DNA of 64,000 nucleotides from Geodermatophilus amargosae. Lineage in GTDB: Bacteria; Actinomycetota; Actinomycetes; Mycobacteriales; Geodermatophilaceae. The notes beneath the pieces are model-generated. The model ran no database searches. It saw only the letters and a program-made list of their open reading frames with translations, and was not told the origin of the DNA. Position numbers and translations under genes: made by a program. Location: positions 434,001 through 498,000 of the forward strand of contig NZ_FPBA01000002.1 of the NCBI RefSeq assembly GCF_900116515.1, in the 5' to 3' direction. Shown piece after piece: positions 8,635 to 17,646 of the stretch; positions within the stretch are counted from its first letter, which is position 1; each line of letters begins with the position of its first letter.

Positions 8635-10165
8635 CGGCGTCCTCCTCCTGCTCCTCCGTCGCCGGCAGCCCCAGCTCGCGCAGGCGGGCCCGGCTCACCT
8701 TGCCGGTGAGCGAGTGCGGCAGCGCCGGCCGGAAGGTGATCGACGTCGGCACCTTGTAGCGGGCCAGGGCGGCCGCGGCGTGCGCCCGGAGCTCCGCGGC
8801 GGTCGCCTGCGCCCCGGGCGCCAGGACGACGACCGCGCGGACGGCGGCCCCGGTCCGTGCGTCGGGGACCCCGATGACCGCGCTCTGCGCGACGGCGGGG
8901 TGGGCGTCGAGGACCCGCTCCACCTCCGCCGGGTAGACGTTGAAGCCGCTGACCAGCACCAGGTCGCTGCGCCGGTCGACCAGGTGCAGGTCGCCGTCGC
9001 CGTCGCGGTAGGCGAGGTCGCCGGTGGCCAGCCACCCGTCGTCGTCCGGGCCGTCGGCGCCGTCGGGCCAGAAGCCGGCGAACAGGTTCGGGCCGCGCAC
9101 CTCGATCTCCCCCGGCCCCGTCTCGTCGACGTCACCGGTCCGGTCCGCCGAGACGTCGCGGAGGACGACCTCGACGCCGGGCACCGGGCCGCCGATGCAG
9201 GCCGGCTTGGCCCGGCCGGTCGCCAGGGTGCTGGCCACCACGGGGCTGGCCTCGGTGAGGCCGTAGCCCTCCCACACCCGGACGGCGGCACGGTCGCGCA
9301 TCGCCGTCCAGACCCCCTCCGGCAGCGGCGCGGCACCCGAGGAGGCCATCCGGACCGCGGCGAAGGCCCGCCGCAGCACGGCGTCGCTGCCGTCGGCGTC
9401 GGCGGCGGCCACCCAGGCCTGGTACATCGGCGGCGCACCCGGGACGGCGGTCACCTGCTCGCGCTGCATGACCTCCAGCGACGCCCGCGGGTCGAAGGCC
9501 GACTGCAGCACCGCGCACGCACCCGTGGCCGCGACCAGGCCGAAGCCGGCGTTGAGGCCGTAGACGTGGAACAGCGGCAGGACGAGCAGCACGCGGTCGT
9601 CGGGGCGGACCGGCGGCGGCTGCATCGCCAGGCACTGCTGCTGGTTGGCGCGCAGCGCGCCCGCGGTGAGCATCGCGCCGCGGGGCCGGCCGGTGGTGCC
9701 GCTGGTGTAGGCCAGGAAGGACAGCGCCGCGGGGTCGTCCGGGTGCACGGGTGCCGGGCCGTCGTCGTCGGGCGGCCCAGCCACCACGGGGACGCCGGCG
9801 AGCGGGGGGCGCCCGGCCGCCACGACCAGCAGGGCGGCGCCGGAGTCGGTGAGCAGGTGCTCGAGCTCGGGGTCGGTGTAGCCGGTGTTCACCGGGACGA
9901 CGACCAGCCCGGCCCGCAGTGCGCCCAGCACGGCCCGCAGCCAGTCGACGCCGTTGGGCAGCTGCACCGCGACCCGGTCCCCCGGCGCCAGCCCGCGCGC
10001 GCCGTAGCCGGCGGCGGCACGGTCGACCAGCGCGTCGAGCTCCCGCCAGGACAGCCGCGTCCCGCCGTCGACGACGGCGGGAGCGTCGGGGCGGTCCTCG
10101 GCCGCGGCGCGCACGAGCGCAGCCAGGCCCGTCGGAGCCTCGGTGCCGGTCACCGGCGGGTTCAC
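8627..10165 (-). CDS. Class I adenylate-forming acyl-CoA synthetase
   Basis: A 512-aa ANL-superfamily ligase. The AMP-binding P-loop is YTSGTTGRPRGAML, followed by EGYGLTEASPV, the TGD motif (GWLATGDLAYRDGDGDLH), the hinge region DRRSDLVLVSGFNVYPAEVE and the C-terminal catalytic lysine in SLTGKVSRARL. This suggests activation of a carboxylic or fatty acid as an acyl-adenylate and then a CoA thioester; chain length cannot be told. The GTG at 10165 is preceded by GCAGGAGG at good spacing; the frame remains open upstream but is not coding-like. Transcribed away from sigBldN. Confidence 0.88.
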   Translation of the reverse strand: MNPPVTGTEAPTGLAALVRAAAEDRPDAPAVVDGGTRLSWRELDALVDRAAAGYGARGLAPGDRVAVQLPNGVDWLRAVLGALRAGLVVVPVNTGYTDPELEHLLTDSGAALLVVAAGRPPLAGVPVVAGPPDDDGPAPVHPDDPAALSFLAYTSGTTGRPRGAMLTAGALRANQQQCLAMQPPPVRPDDRVLLVLPLFHVYGLNAGFGLVAATGACAVLQSAFDPRASLEVMQREQVTAVPGAPPMYQAWVAAADADGSDAVLRRAFAAVRMASSGAAPLPEGVWTAMRDRAAVRVWEGYGLTEASPVVASTLATGRAKPACIGGPVPGVEVVLRDVSADRTGDVDETGPGEIEVRGPNLFAGFWPDGADGPDDDGWLATGDLAYRDGDGDLHLVDRRSDLVLVSGFNVYPAEVERVLDAHPAVAQSAVIGVPDARTGAAVRAVVVLAPGAQATAAELRAHAAAALARYKVPTSITFRPALPHSLTGKVSRARLRELGLPATEEQEEDAGD

Positions 10166-10201
10166 GGGCACCTCCTGCGGGCGGTGGCCGGTCCCTCCGG
10201 G

Positions 10202-10219
10202 GAGGTACCGCGAGGTACC
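10202..10219. promoter_or_regulatory. Tandem GAGGTACC repeat upstream of the ligase gene
   Basis: GAGGTACC occurs twice at 10202-10209 and 10212-10219 with a 10-bp period, each containing the palindrome GGTACC, in the divergent region between the ligase (start 10165, minus) and sigBldN (start 10367, plus). The one-helical-turn spacing suggests a regulator binding site. The regulator is unknown. Confidence 0.4.
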
Positions 10220-10247
10220 ACTCGGCCGGCCGACGTGGACGGTTCGC

Positions 10248-10262
10248 AGTGATGTTGTCACC
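10248..10262 (+). promoter_or_regulatory. BldD-like inverted repeat upstream of sigBldN
   Basis: AGTGA-TGTTG-TCACC matches the early BldD consensus AGTGA(n)TCACC described for Streptomyces bldN and whiG promoters, 105 nt before the sigma-factor start. Later chromatin-IP consensus sequences for BldD differ in arm orientation, so the match is suggestive only. Confidence 0.4.
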
Positions 10263-10366
10263 ATGGGCGAGGACCCGCAGCACCGCGGGACACCGCCGAG
10301 CCGGCTGGACCCCCGTCGGGCGAGCCGCCGCGACCCGGCGGGCCGACGAGGAGGTCGACGTCCCGC

Positions 10367-11124
10367 ATGCCGCAGTCGCGCCCGGTGGACGAGCGGCCGT
10401 CCGCCGTCCCGGCCGGGCGGCGGCCCGGGCCGCGTCCCCGTCCGACGCCCTACCCGCGCGCCGGCGCGGAGGGCGCGCCCGGGCCGGCCGCGGACTCCGC
10501 TCCGGAGGCGGAGGCCGAGGAGGACGACGGCGCCCTCGCCGAGGAGCTGGCGGCCCTCGAGGAGGACCTGCCCGGCGACCGGGTGGACGTCTGGGCGCTT
10601 GTCCGGCAGGCGCAGGACGGAGACGCCGAGGCGTTCGGCCGGCTCTACGACCACTACGTCACCCTGGTGTACCGGTACGTCCTGCACCGCGTGGGCGACC
10701 GCGCGCAGGCCGAGGACTTCACCAGCGAGACGTTCGTCCGCGCGCTGCGGCGGATCGACTCGCTGTCCTTCCAGGGCCGCGACGTCGGCAGTGGCTCGTC
10801 ACCATCGCGCGCAACATCATCCGCGACCACGTGAAGAGCAGCCGGTTCCGGCTGGAGGTCACCACCGCGGACATGCGCGACGCCGACCAGGCCACCGACG
10901 GCCCCGAGGACGCCGTCGCCGCCCGGCTGACCAACGAGCAGCTGCTCGCGTGCATCCGCCAGCTGGGCGGCGAGCAGCAGGAGTGCATCTCGCTGCGCTT
11001 CCTGCAGGGGTTGTCGGTGTCGGAGACCGCGGCGGTCATGGGCAAGAAGGACGGCGCGGTCAAGGCGCTGCAGCACCGGGCGGTGCGGCGGCTGGCCGGT
11101 CTGCTCCCCGAGGGGCTCCGGTGA
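10367..11124 (+). pseudogene. bldN: BldN-type ECF sigma factor, frameshifted as given
   Basis: The first frame (ATG 10367, preceded by GAGGAGG) encodes a roughly 75-residue acidic/Pro N-terminal extension and region sigma-2 (WALVRQAQDGDAEAFGRLYD, TSETFVRALRR, FQGRDVG). The frame then breaks at about 10787-10791. The next frame continues with WLVTIARNIIRDHVKSSRF, then sigma-4 ([38 protein letters not shown]) to the stop at 11124. Between GGC and TGG only two bases occur where a codon is needed, so one base is missing. The reconstructed protein closely resembles Streptomyces BldN, whose N-terminal extension is proteolytically removed. Unless corrected, translation ends after 155 residues without sigma-4. 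Confidence 0.85.
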
Positions 11125-11239
11125 CGGGCATGACCACCTCCGGGGGACGTCCCGTTGCCACCCACCGGCTGGGCGTAACGCGGGGGGCTGCGCGTCGTTG
11201 CTCCGGTCGGCCACGGCCCCGACCGACCGGAGGACCCAG

Positions 11240-12453
11240 GTGAGCGACCGGCACGATGCCGCGGGAGCGTCCCGCCGCGCGTCCGTGCACGGGCGCGAGG
11301 CGGCCCTCGAGGACCGGCTGCGCGCACTCGCCATCGACCTCGACGACGAGCCGTCCCCGGACTTCCGCGCGGCCACCCGCGCCCGGCTGGTCGCGATGGC
11401 CGCCGTCCGCTCGCCCGAGCCGGAGCCGCGCCGCCGTCCGGCTCGGCTGGGATCGGCCCGGCCGGCGCGCCGCCCGGCCTGGCGGGCCCGGCTCGCCGCC
11501 GGGGTCGCCGGCGCGGCCGTTGCGGTCACGGCCCTGGGCACGCTGGTCGCGCTGTCCACCGACGCGGAGCCGGGCGACACGCTGTACGGCCTCAAGCGGG
11601 GCACCGAGCAGACCCAGCTCGCGCTGGCAGGCGACGAGCGCGGCCTGACGCTGCTCGAGTTCGCCACCACCCGGCTGCAGGAGCTCGACCGGCTGGTCGA
11701 GGGCTCGGCGGGGGCACCGCCGGTCGACCTGGTGCTCGACACCCTCGCCACCATGGACGCCCAGACCTCGAGGGCGCCGCCCTGGTGCTCTCGCAGGCCG
11801 TCGCCGGCGGCGACGCCGGTCCCCTCTCGGTCATCAGCGGCTGGGCGCAGGACCAGGGCGACGGCCTCGCCGGCCTGGAGGGCGCCCTGCCCGCCGGCGC
11901 GGAGGACGCCGCGACCCGCTCGCTGGGGCTGGTCGGCGACGTCGGCACCCGCGCGGCGGAGCTGCAGGCCGCCCTCGACTGCCCCACCGGCGCCGCGGTG
12001 GCCGGCACGGACGACCTCGGCCCGGTACCCGCACCGTGCGCAGCCCCCGCGACGCCGGACACGGCCGCCCCGGCGGACCCGAGCGCCGGGACCGCCGAAC
12101 CCGGCGCCCCGGTCAGTGACGCGCCGGCTGCGCCGTCGTCGTCCGCGCCGTCGTCCCCGGCTCCCTCAGGTCCGCCCGCGGCGCCGTCCACCGGCAGCGG
12201 CGGCGGCTCCGCGGGGTCGACGGGCTCCGGCGGGAGGGGCCCGGGCGGTGGGACGGCGCCCTCCGGCGGCGGCAGCAGCACGCCGCCGACGTCCCCGCCG
12301 GCACCCGGTGGGGGCCTGCCCCTGCCGGTCCCGACGCTCCCGGTGCCGGGAGGTGGCGGTCAGCCGTCCGCGCCGACCACGGCCCCGACCGCGACGCCCC
12401 CGCCGATCCTGGACGTCCCGCTGCCGGTCTGCATCCGCCCGATCCTCTGCTGA
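11240..12453 (+). pseudogene. rsbN: RsbN-like (DUF5667) anti-sigma factor, frameshifted as given
   Basis: The gene starts with GTG 11240 (GGAGGACCCAG upstream), 115 nt after the sigma factor. The N-terminal cytosolic region ([31 protein letters not shown]) leads to a TM segment (about residues 80-105) and a DUF5667 extracytoplasmic domain ([37 protein letters not shown]). The frame breaks at about 11766-11769; the following frame resumes [17 protein letters not shown] and ends in a long Pro/Ser/Gly tail with C-terminal Cys pairs. One base is missing (ACC-TC-GAG). RsbN sequesters BldN in Streptomyces; position and architecture agree. Confidence 0.8.
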
Positions 12454-12541
12454 GGTCCGGCTCCGGGACCTCGGTGACCGCTCGATAGTGTCGGCCGGTG
12501 CCGCCCCGAGGGCGGCGGGACCACTCCAGGGGAGGGAGCCC

Positions 12542-13450
12542 GTGCCGGGTCTGCCGTTCCGCGGCCGCCGCACGCCGGACGCCGGGGCACCGACCGAGGA
12601 CGAGATCCGCGCGCACGTCGCGGGCGCCGCGTCCGCGGCCGCAGCGGAGGTCGAGCCGGTCCCGGCGGTGGTGGCCGACCGCACCGCCGCCGCGTTCTTC
12701 GACGTCGACAACACGATGATGATGGGCGCCTCGCTGTTCTGGTTCGCCCGCGGCCTGGCCTCCCGGAAGTACCTGAACTCCCGCGCCATCGCGCGCTTCG
12801 CGTGGCAGCAGGCGAAGTTCCGCGTCGCCGGCAACGAGAGCGCCGGCGACATGCACACCATCCGCGAGACCGCGCTCGCCTTCGTCGCCGGACGCGAGGT
12901 CTCGGAGATCGTCGATGCCGGCGAGGAGATCTACGACGAGCTCATGGCCGACCGGATCTGGTCGGGCACCCGCAACCTCGCCCAGCAGCACCTCGACGCC
13001 GGGCAGCGGGTGTGGCTGGTCACCGCGACGCCGGTCGAGCTGGCCCGGATCATCGCCCACCGGCTCGGGCTCACCGGCGCCCTGGGCACGGTGGCCGAGG
13101 TGGTCGAGGGCCGCTACACCGGCCGGCTGGTCGGCGAGCTGATGCACGGGGAGGCCAAGGCCGAGGCGGTGCGGGCACTGGCCGAGCGGGAGGACCTGGA
13201 CCTCTCGCGCTGCACCGCCTACAGCGACTCGGCCAACGACCTGCCGATGCTCACCCTCACCGGCACGGCGGTGGCGGTGAACCCCGACACCGAGCTGCGC
13301 GCCGTCGCCCGCTCGCGCGACTGGACCATCCGGGACTTCCGCACCGGCCGCAAGGCCGCGCGGATCGGCGTCCCCACGGTCGCCGCGGCGGCTCTCACCG
13401 GCGGCGCCGTCGGCGGCGCGCTCGCCTTCCGCCGGAGGAGACTGCTCTGA
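12542..13450 (+). CDS. HAD family IB phosphatase
   Basis: A 302-aa haloacid dehalogenase-type phosphatase. The catalytic motif I is [11 protein letters not shown] (DxDxT), motif [16 protein letters not shown], motif [20 protein letters not shown]-terminal Arg-rich end and a Gly/Ala hydrophobic segment (about residues 275-293) may anchor it to the membrane. This SerB-like subfamily dephosphorylates phospho-lipid or phospho-serine type substrates; the true substrate is unknown. I chose GTG 12542 (GGGGAGGGAGCCC upstream); the same frame is open far upstream only because the broken rsbN frame runs into it. A -10-like TAGTGT lies at 12486-12491. Confidence 0.85.
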   Translation: MPGLPFRGRRTPDAGAPTEDEIRAHVAGAASAAAAEVEPVPAVVADRTAAAFFDVDNTMMMGASLFWFARGLASRKYLNSRAIARFAWQQAKFRVAGNESAGDMHTIRETALAFVAGREVSEIVDAGEEIYDELMADRIWSGTRNLAQQHLDAGQRVWLVTATPVELARIIAHRLGLTGALGTVAEVVEGRYTGRLVGELMHGEAKAEAVRALAEREDLDLSRCTAYSDSANDLPMLTLTGTAVAVNPDTELRAVARSRDWTIRDFRTGRKAARIGVPTVAAAALTGGAVGGALAFRRRRLL

Positions 13451-13455
13451 GGAGC

Positions 13456-13475
13456 GGGGGCCCGGAGGGTCCCCC
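13456..13475. repeat. Intergenic GC-rich repeat, copy 1
   Basis: GGGGGCCCGGAGGGTCCCCC forms an imperfect hairpin 6 nt past the HAD stop. The same core recurs at 13568-13584 and, inverted, at 28454-28471. It sits between convergent genes and could serve as a bidirectional terminator. Confidence 0.6.
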
Positions 13476-13567
13476 GACGAGGAGCAGGCGGGCGCGCTCG
13501 ACGGGCCGGCTGCGGATCCCGGTCGCGGGTGCCACCGTGAGCCGCCCTGCGAGGCGCCGTGAAGAGC

Positions 13568-13584
13568 GGGGCCCGGAGGGTCCC
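13568..13584. repeat. Intergenic GC-rich repeat, copy 2
   Basis: GGGGCCCGGAGGGTCCC, followed by GAGGAA, is a second copy of the element at 13456, about 75 nt before the end of the convergent acyltransferase gene. The 209-nt intergenic region holds only these two repeats; no gene or other site is evident. Confidence 0.55.
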
Positions 13585-13659
13585 GAGGAACGGCAGGGAG
13601 GGCTCAGCGCAGCAGGGGAACGGCACCTGGCCGCGGTGGGAGGCCGGAGGCCGACCGGA

Positions 13660-14571
13660 TCAGCTGAAGACGGAGGTGCGCTGCAGGAGGAGCTGGTAGA
13701 TCGACTGCTGGATCGTCTCGCGGACCTGGTCGGTCAGGTTGAACACCAGCATCGGGTCCTCGGCGGCCGCGGGGCCGTAGTGCGCCGTCTCGATCGGCTC
13801 ACCGAAGGCGATGAGCCACTTCGACGGCAGCGGCACCAGCCCGAGCGGGCCGAGCGCGGGGAACGTCGGCGTCACCGGGAAGTACGGCAGGCCGAGCAGC
13901 CGCGCGAGCGTCTTCGCGTTGCCGATCATCGGGTAGATCTCCTCGGCGCCGACGATGGCGCACGGGACGATCGGCTTGCCGGTCCGCAGAGCCGCTGTGA
14001 CGAAACCACCCCGGCCGAACCGCTGCAGGGTGTACCGCTCGCGGAAGGGCTTGCCGACTCCCTTGAACCCCTCGGGGAAGACGCCGACCAGCTCGTCGCC
14101 GCACAGCAGCCGCTCGGCGTCCTCGCTGCACGCGAGCGTGGCGCCGAACTTGCGCGCCAGCGAGCCCACGACGGGGAGGTCGAACACCAGGTCGGCGCCG
14201 AGCAGCCGGAACCGGCGCTGCGCGGGGTGGTCGTCGTGCAGCGCGACGGTGGCCATGAGCGCGTCGACCGGGACCGTGCCCGAGTGGTTGGCCACGATCA
14301 GCGCACCGCCCTCGGCGGGGACGTTCTCGACGCCGTGGGTCTCCACCCGGAACCAGCGGGAGAACAGCGGCCGCAGGACCGGCAGCAGCACGTGGTCGGT
14401 GAGGTCGGTGTCGAAGCCGAACTCGTCGGTCTCGTACTCGCCGGTCAGCCGCCGGCGGAGGAAGTCCAGCCCGCCGGCCACCTGCTCGTCCCAGCTGGGG
14501 TCCGACGCCGGCGGGACGTGCCGCTGCCCGTCGTCGTCGGGGCGCAGCCGGATCACGCGGGCCTCAGGCAT
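13660..14571 (-). CDS. Lysophospholipid acyltransferase family protein
   Basis: A 303-aa PlsC-like protein. The acyltransferase signature is VANHSGTVPVDALM (catalytic His and Asp), with GVFPEGFKGVGKPF as the glycerol-phosphate motif and PIVPCAIVGAEE downstream. It probably acylates a lysophospholipid or glycerol-phosphate-type acceptor at the membrane. I chose ATG 14571, which overlaps the upstream epimerase end by 8 nt; the frame upstream is shadow of that gene. It is likely coupled with the epimerase, a pairing common in actinobacteria. Confidence 0.87.
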   Translation of the reverse strand: MPEARVIRLRPDDDGQRHVPPASDPSWDEQVAGGLDFLRRRLTGEYETDEFGFDTDLTDHVLLPVLRPLFSRWFRVETHGVENVPAEGGALIVANHSGTVPVDALMATVALHDDHPAQRRFRLLGADLVFDLPVVGSLARKFGATLACSEDAERLLCGDELVGVFPEGFKGVGKPFRERYTLQRFGRGGFVTAALRTGKPIVPCAIVGAEEIYPMIGNAKTLARLLGLPYFPVTPTFPALGPLGLVPLPSKWLIAFGEPIETAHYGPAAAEDPMLVFNLTDQVRETIQQSIYQLLLQRTSVFS

Positions 14572-15682
14572 CGCGCACCGCCCGCAGCCCCGGCGAGGCC
14601 GGTGCCGGCCGCAGCCGTCCGTGCACCGTCGTCCCCACCGAGGAGGCGACCGACCCGGCGCGCGCGACCAGCTGCTGGGCACGCGCCGTGACGTCGACGA
14701 CCAGTTCCGGCGGGATCACCGGCGGGGCCGTGTGGGCGTAGTCGGCCAGCGCCTCGGCGGTGGTGTAGCGGGGTGTGTAGCCGAACTCGGTGTGCAGCAC
14801 GGTCGTGTCGACCACGCGGCCGAAGCTGAGGAAGCGCATCTGCTCGGGTGAGTAGTCCACGAAGCCGAAGCGCCGGGTGAGCCGGCCCAGGGAGCCCAGC
14901 GCCGGTGAGGGCACTGGCAGCTGCAGCCGGCCCAGCCGGCGGATGACCTGCGACAGCAGCAACGTGCCCTCTCCCCCCACGTTGACCGTGCCGGCGAAGT
15001 CCCCGGTGGTGGCCTGGGCGAGCACGCCGAGGGCGTCGTCCTCGTGCAGCAGCTGGACGCGGGCGTCGTAGCCGAGCGCGGTCGGGACGACCGGCATGCG
15101 CAGGAACCCGGACAGCACCGAGTCGATGCGCGGGCCGATGAAGTTGGTGAACCGCAGGACAGCGACCCCGACGTCGGGACGGCGGCGCGAGAAGGACCGC
15201 ACGTAGCCCTCGATGTCGAGGCTGTCCTTGGCGAACCCGCCCGAGGGCACCCGCCGGGCCTGCATCGCCTCGGTGAAGACGGCGGGGTCGCGCGGCGAGG
15301 CGCCGTAGACGGCGCTGGTCGACTTGAGCACCAGCCGGCGCACCGAGGGTGCGCGCTGGCAGGCGGCGAGGAGCTGCATCGTGCCGATGACGTTGAGCTC
15401 CTTCATCGGCCCCCGGCCGCCGGACCCGGCGGGCGTGGAGCTGATGTTCATGTGCACGACGGTGTCGACCGACGCGGTGTTGATGACCTTGCCGATCAGC
15501 GGGTTGCGGATGTCGGCGCGCACGAACTCGGTGCGGCCGAGGCGGCGGAGCAGCTCCGCCGACGGGGGGACGGTGTCGACCCCGATGACCCGGTCGATGG
15601 CCGGGTTGCGAGCGAGCTCGGCCGCCAGCGCACCCCCCAGCCACCGGCTGACACCGGTGACGAGGACGACGGCAGGCGGCAC
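14564..15682 (-). CDS. NAD-dependent epimerase/dehydratase (extended SDR)
   Basis: A 372-aa Rossmann-fold protein. The nucleotide-binding motif is VVLVTGVSRWLGGALAAEL; SSTPAGSGG, LKSTSAVYG and the following residues form the SDR active-site region. The usual YxxxK motif is not clear, so catalysis as a sugar epimerase is doubtful. The C-terminal 60 residues are Ala/Arg-rich. The likely start is GTG 15682, just after the 32-residue bS22-like gene (11-nt gap). It forms a unit with the acyltransferase and possibly acts in envelope lipid or glycan metabolism; this is inference. Confidence 0.8.
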   Translation of the reverse strand: MPPAVVLVTGVSRWLGGALAAELARNPAIDRVIGVDTVPPSAELLRRLGRTEFVRADIRNPLIGKVINTASVDTVVHMNISSTPAGSGGRGPMKELNVIGTMQLLAACQRAPSVRRLVLKSTSAVYGASPRDPAVFTEAMQARRVPSGGFAKDSLDIEGYVRSFSRRRPDVGVAVLRFTNFIGPRIDSVLSGFLRMPVVPTALGYDARVQLLHEDDALGVLAQATTGDFAGTVNVGGEGTLLLSQVIRRLGRLQLPVPSPALGSLGRLTRRFGFVDYSPEQMRFLSFGRVVDTTVLHTEFGYTPRYTTAEALADYAHTAPPVIPPELVVDVTARAQQLVARAGSVASSVGTTVHGRLRPAPASPGLRAVRDA

Positions 15683-15692
15683 GAGCGTCAGC

Positions 15693-15791
15693 TCACTTCT
15701 TGTTGCGACGTTGCACGCGGGTCTTCTTGAGCAGCTTGCGGTGCTTCTTCTTCGCCATCCGCTTGCGGCGCTTCTTGATGACCGAACCCAT
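15693..15791 (-). CDS. 32-aa bS22/AURKAIP1-COX24-type basic protein
   Basis: A tiny, highly basic protein beginning [19 protein letters not shown] and ending in [10 protein letters not shown]. It matches the conserved actinobacterial AURKAIP1/COX24-domain protein, identified as ribosomal protein bS22 in mycobacteria. It probably binds rRNA in the small subunit. The ATG at 15791 has GCAGGA upstream. The position between a BldC-like HTH gene and an NAD-dependent epimerase is a conserved actinobacterial arrangement from memory. Confidence 0.88.
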   Translation of the reverse strand: MGSVIKKRRKRMAKKKHRKLLKKTRVQRRNKK

Positions 15792-15934
15792 GTCCTGCTC
15801 CCGACGTCGTTGCCGCGTGTCGCGCCGGGGCCACGGGGGGCGGAACCGGACGCCACGCGAGTGTGGATCAGCTCGTGTGCGACGGCTCCGGCCGGGGCCG
15901 GGGTGTCGCTCGGCGTCCGAGCCTACCCGGCGCC

Positions 15935-15956
15935 CCCGCGGCGACGCTGCCGCGGG
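15935..15956. terminator. Hairpin between the HTH gene and the bS22-like gene
   Basis: Perfect 8-bp stem CCCGCGGC / GCCGCGGG with a 6-nt loop inside the 283-nt gap 15792-16074, about 120 nt beyond the HTH stop. No T-run. Apart from this I see no gene in that gap. Confidence 0.4.
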
Positions 15957-16074
15957 AACCGGGCCGGACGGATCTCACCCGAGCGGGTCGGGCGAGGGCG
16001 CCGATCGACGGTGCGATCGAGCAGTACGTGAGGTGTTGGAACGGCCGCCCTCACGCGGAGGACGGGGTCCTCGC

Positions 16075-16416
16075 TCAGGCGATGTCGGTGTAGGCGTCGC
16101 GCAGGTAGTCCTGGACGGCGCGCTCGGGGACGCGGAACGACCGGCCGACGCGGACGGCGGACAGCTCGCCGGCGTGCACGAGGCGGTACACGGTCATCTT
16201 CGAGACGCGCATCATGCTCGCGACCTCGGCGACGGTCAGGAAGGTGACGGCAGCGCGCGGCTGCGGGACGACCGGGCGGCCGACGGGCATCGCGGCCGGG
16301 TGGGCCGGGCCGACCGGGCGCGCCATGGCGGCGGCCGGGATCGGGCGGGCCATGGGCCGCGGGCCGGGGACGGCCGGGCGGATGTAGGCGGCGTTGGTGC
16401 GCTGGGGCATGGTCAT
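16075..16416 (-). CDS. BldC-like helix-turn-helix DNA-binding protein
   Basis: A 113-aa protein. Residues about 58-110 form a MerR/excisionase-type winged helix (FLTVAEVASMMRVSKMTVYR, LVHAGELSAVRVGRSFRVPE) as in BldC and other HTH_17 proteins. The first about 55 residues are a Pro/Ala/Arg-rich extension absent from Streptomyces BldC. It likely acts as a transcriptional regulator of development or housekeeping genes. The ATG at 16416 is preceded by GGAGAG. Whether it is the true BldC orthologue cannot be decided here. Confidence 0.82.
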   Translation of the reverse strand: MTMPQRTNAAYIRPAVPGPRPMARPIPAAAMARPVGPAHPAAMPVGRPVVPQPRAAVTFLTVAEVASMMRVSKMTVYRLVHAGELSAVRVGRSFRVPERAVQDYLRDAYTDIA

Positions 16417-16615
16417 GATCGGCTCTCCGGACCTAGCACGAGTCGGGCGCCGGCTTCCCCACCGGCTACGGGACACGCACGTGCTGATACAGAGAGTAAG
16501 GGGACCCGCGTGACAGAAGCGATGGAAGAAACGGACACCGGGAACGGTCCGTCCCTGGCAGAACTACACGTATGCAACTCGCTTCACAGCCGTATCGGCG
16601 CGTCTCCCCGTCGAT

Positions 16616-16629
16616 GTGTCGACACGGTA
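16616..16629 (-). promoter_or_regulatory. Palindrome and -10-like hexamer upstream of the HTH gene
   Basis: The palindrome GTGTCGACAC (16616-16625) overlaps a minus-strand TACCGT (16629-16624) in the unusually AT-rich 282-nt region between proC and the HTH gene. No convincing -35 is visible. If used, it would give a leader of about 200 nt for the HTH gene. Otherwise I see nothing recognisable in 16417-16698. Confidence 0.35.
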
Positions 16630-16698
16630 ACGCAGAGTCCCCCCGAGGAGCCCCCGCGCGGGTTATCGTCACCGGCTCCCGTCAGCGGCGGGACGGCG

Positions 16699-17517
16699 TC
16701 ACCGGTTCCCGTCGGCCCGGCCCAGCTCGACCGAGCGGGCGGCAGCCGCCTCGATGGCCGCGATGAGCGCCGAGCGCACCGAGTGCCGCTCCAGCTCCCG
16801 GATGCCGGCGATGGTCGTGCCGCCCGGGCTGCTCACCGCGTCGCGCAGCTGGGCCGGGTGCTCCCCCGACTCGCGCAGCATCACCGCTGACCCCAGCGCG
16901 GTCTGCACCACGAGCTCCGTGGTCAGCGCCCGCGGCAGGCCGAGCAGCACGCCGGCGTCGACCATCGCCTCGACCAGGTAGAAGAAGTAGGCCGGGCCGC
17001 TGCCCGACAGCGCCGTCACCGCGTCCTGCTGGTACTCCGGCACCCGCGCCACCCGGCCGACGGTCGACAGCAGCGCCTCGGCCTCGTCCAGCTCGGCCTC
17101 CCCCGCCGACGCGCCGGCCGACAGCACGCTCATCCCCTCGTCGACCAGGGCGGGGGTGTTGGGCATGACCCGCACCACCGGCACACCGGCCGGCAGCGCC
17201 GCCTCGATGGTGGCGGTGGAGATGCCGGCCGCGATGCTGACCACCAGGTGCCCGTCGTCCACCGCCGGCGCGAGCAGGGTCAGCAGGCCGGGGAGGTCCT
17301 GCGGCTTGACCGCCAGGAGCAGCACCCGCGCGCGGGCCGCCGCCTCCTCGATGTCGACGACCTCGACGCCGTAGCGCGCCGCGAGCTCGCGTCCCCGCTC
17401 CGGGTGCCGCTCGCAGACGACGACGCCGCCGGACCCCGACCGCTTCACCAGCCCGGCCAGCAGCGCCTCGCCCATCTTGCCGCCGCCGAGGACCGCCAGG
17501 CCCTGTCGCTGTGCCAT
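16699..17517 (-). CDS. proC: Pyrroline-5-carboxylate reductase
   Basis: ProC reduces 1-pyrroline-5-carboxylate to proline. The 272-aa protein has the NAD(P)-binding motif LAVLGGGKMGEALLAGL, then VLLLAVKPQDL, VVRVMPNTPALVDEG, and the C-terminal signature SGSGPAYFFYLVEAM with LRDAVSSPGGTTIAGI. ATG 17517 has GGGAGAAC upstream. It is monocistronic, with an AT-rich gap on its downstream side. Confidence 0.95.
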   Translation of the reverse strand: MAQRQGLAVLGGGKMGEALLAGLVKRSGSGGVVVCERHPERGRELAARYGVEVVDIEEAAARARVLLLAVKPQDLPGLLTLLAPAVDDGHLVVSIAAGISTATIEAALPAGVPVVRVMPNTPALVDEGMSVLSAGASAGEAELDEAEALLSTVGRVARVPEYQQDAVTALSGSGPAYFFYLVEAMVDAGVLLGLPRALTTELVVQTALGSAVMLRESGEHPAQLRDAVSSPGGTTIAGIRELERHSVRSALIAAIEAAAARSVELGRADGNR

Positions 17518-17646
17518 GCCGTTCTCCCAGCTCTCGGTGTGCGCCGGACCTCGCGCCGGACCCCGCGCCGGACGGAGCCCCGGACCCCCGTCGGACCGTA
17601 GTGCGCGCGGGTGTGCCACCTCCCGGCCACGGGTAGCCGCGCCCGC

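Noticed and set aside
12113..13147. Minus-strand frame opposite the HAD gene
   Set aside because: No motifs, and HAD motifs on the plus strand are complete.
11198..13450. Single 750-codon protein fusing DUF5667 to HAD
   Set aside because: The apparent fusion comes from the frame break in rsbN; the stretch between is out-of-frame Pro/Arg sequence, and the HAD gene has its own GTG with a ribosome-binding site.
16510..16698. Plus-strand reading frame upstream of proC (VTEAMEETD...)
   Set aside because: Codon use is not like its neighbours and there is no homology I recognise; the region is more likely regulatory DNA.
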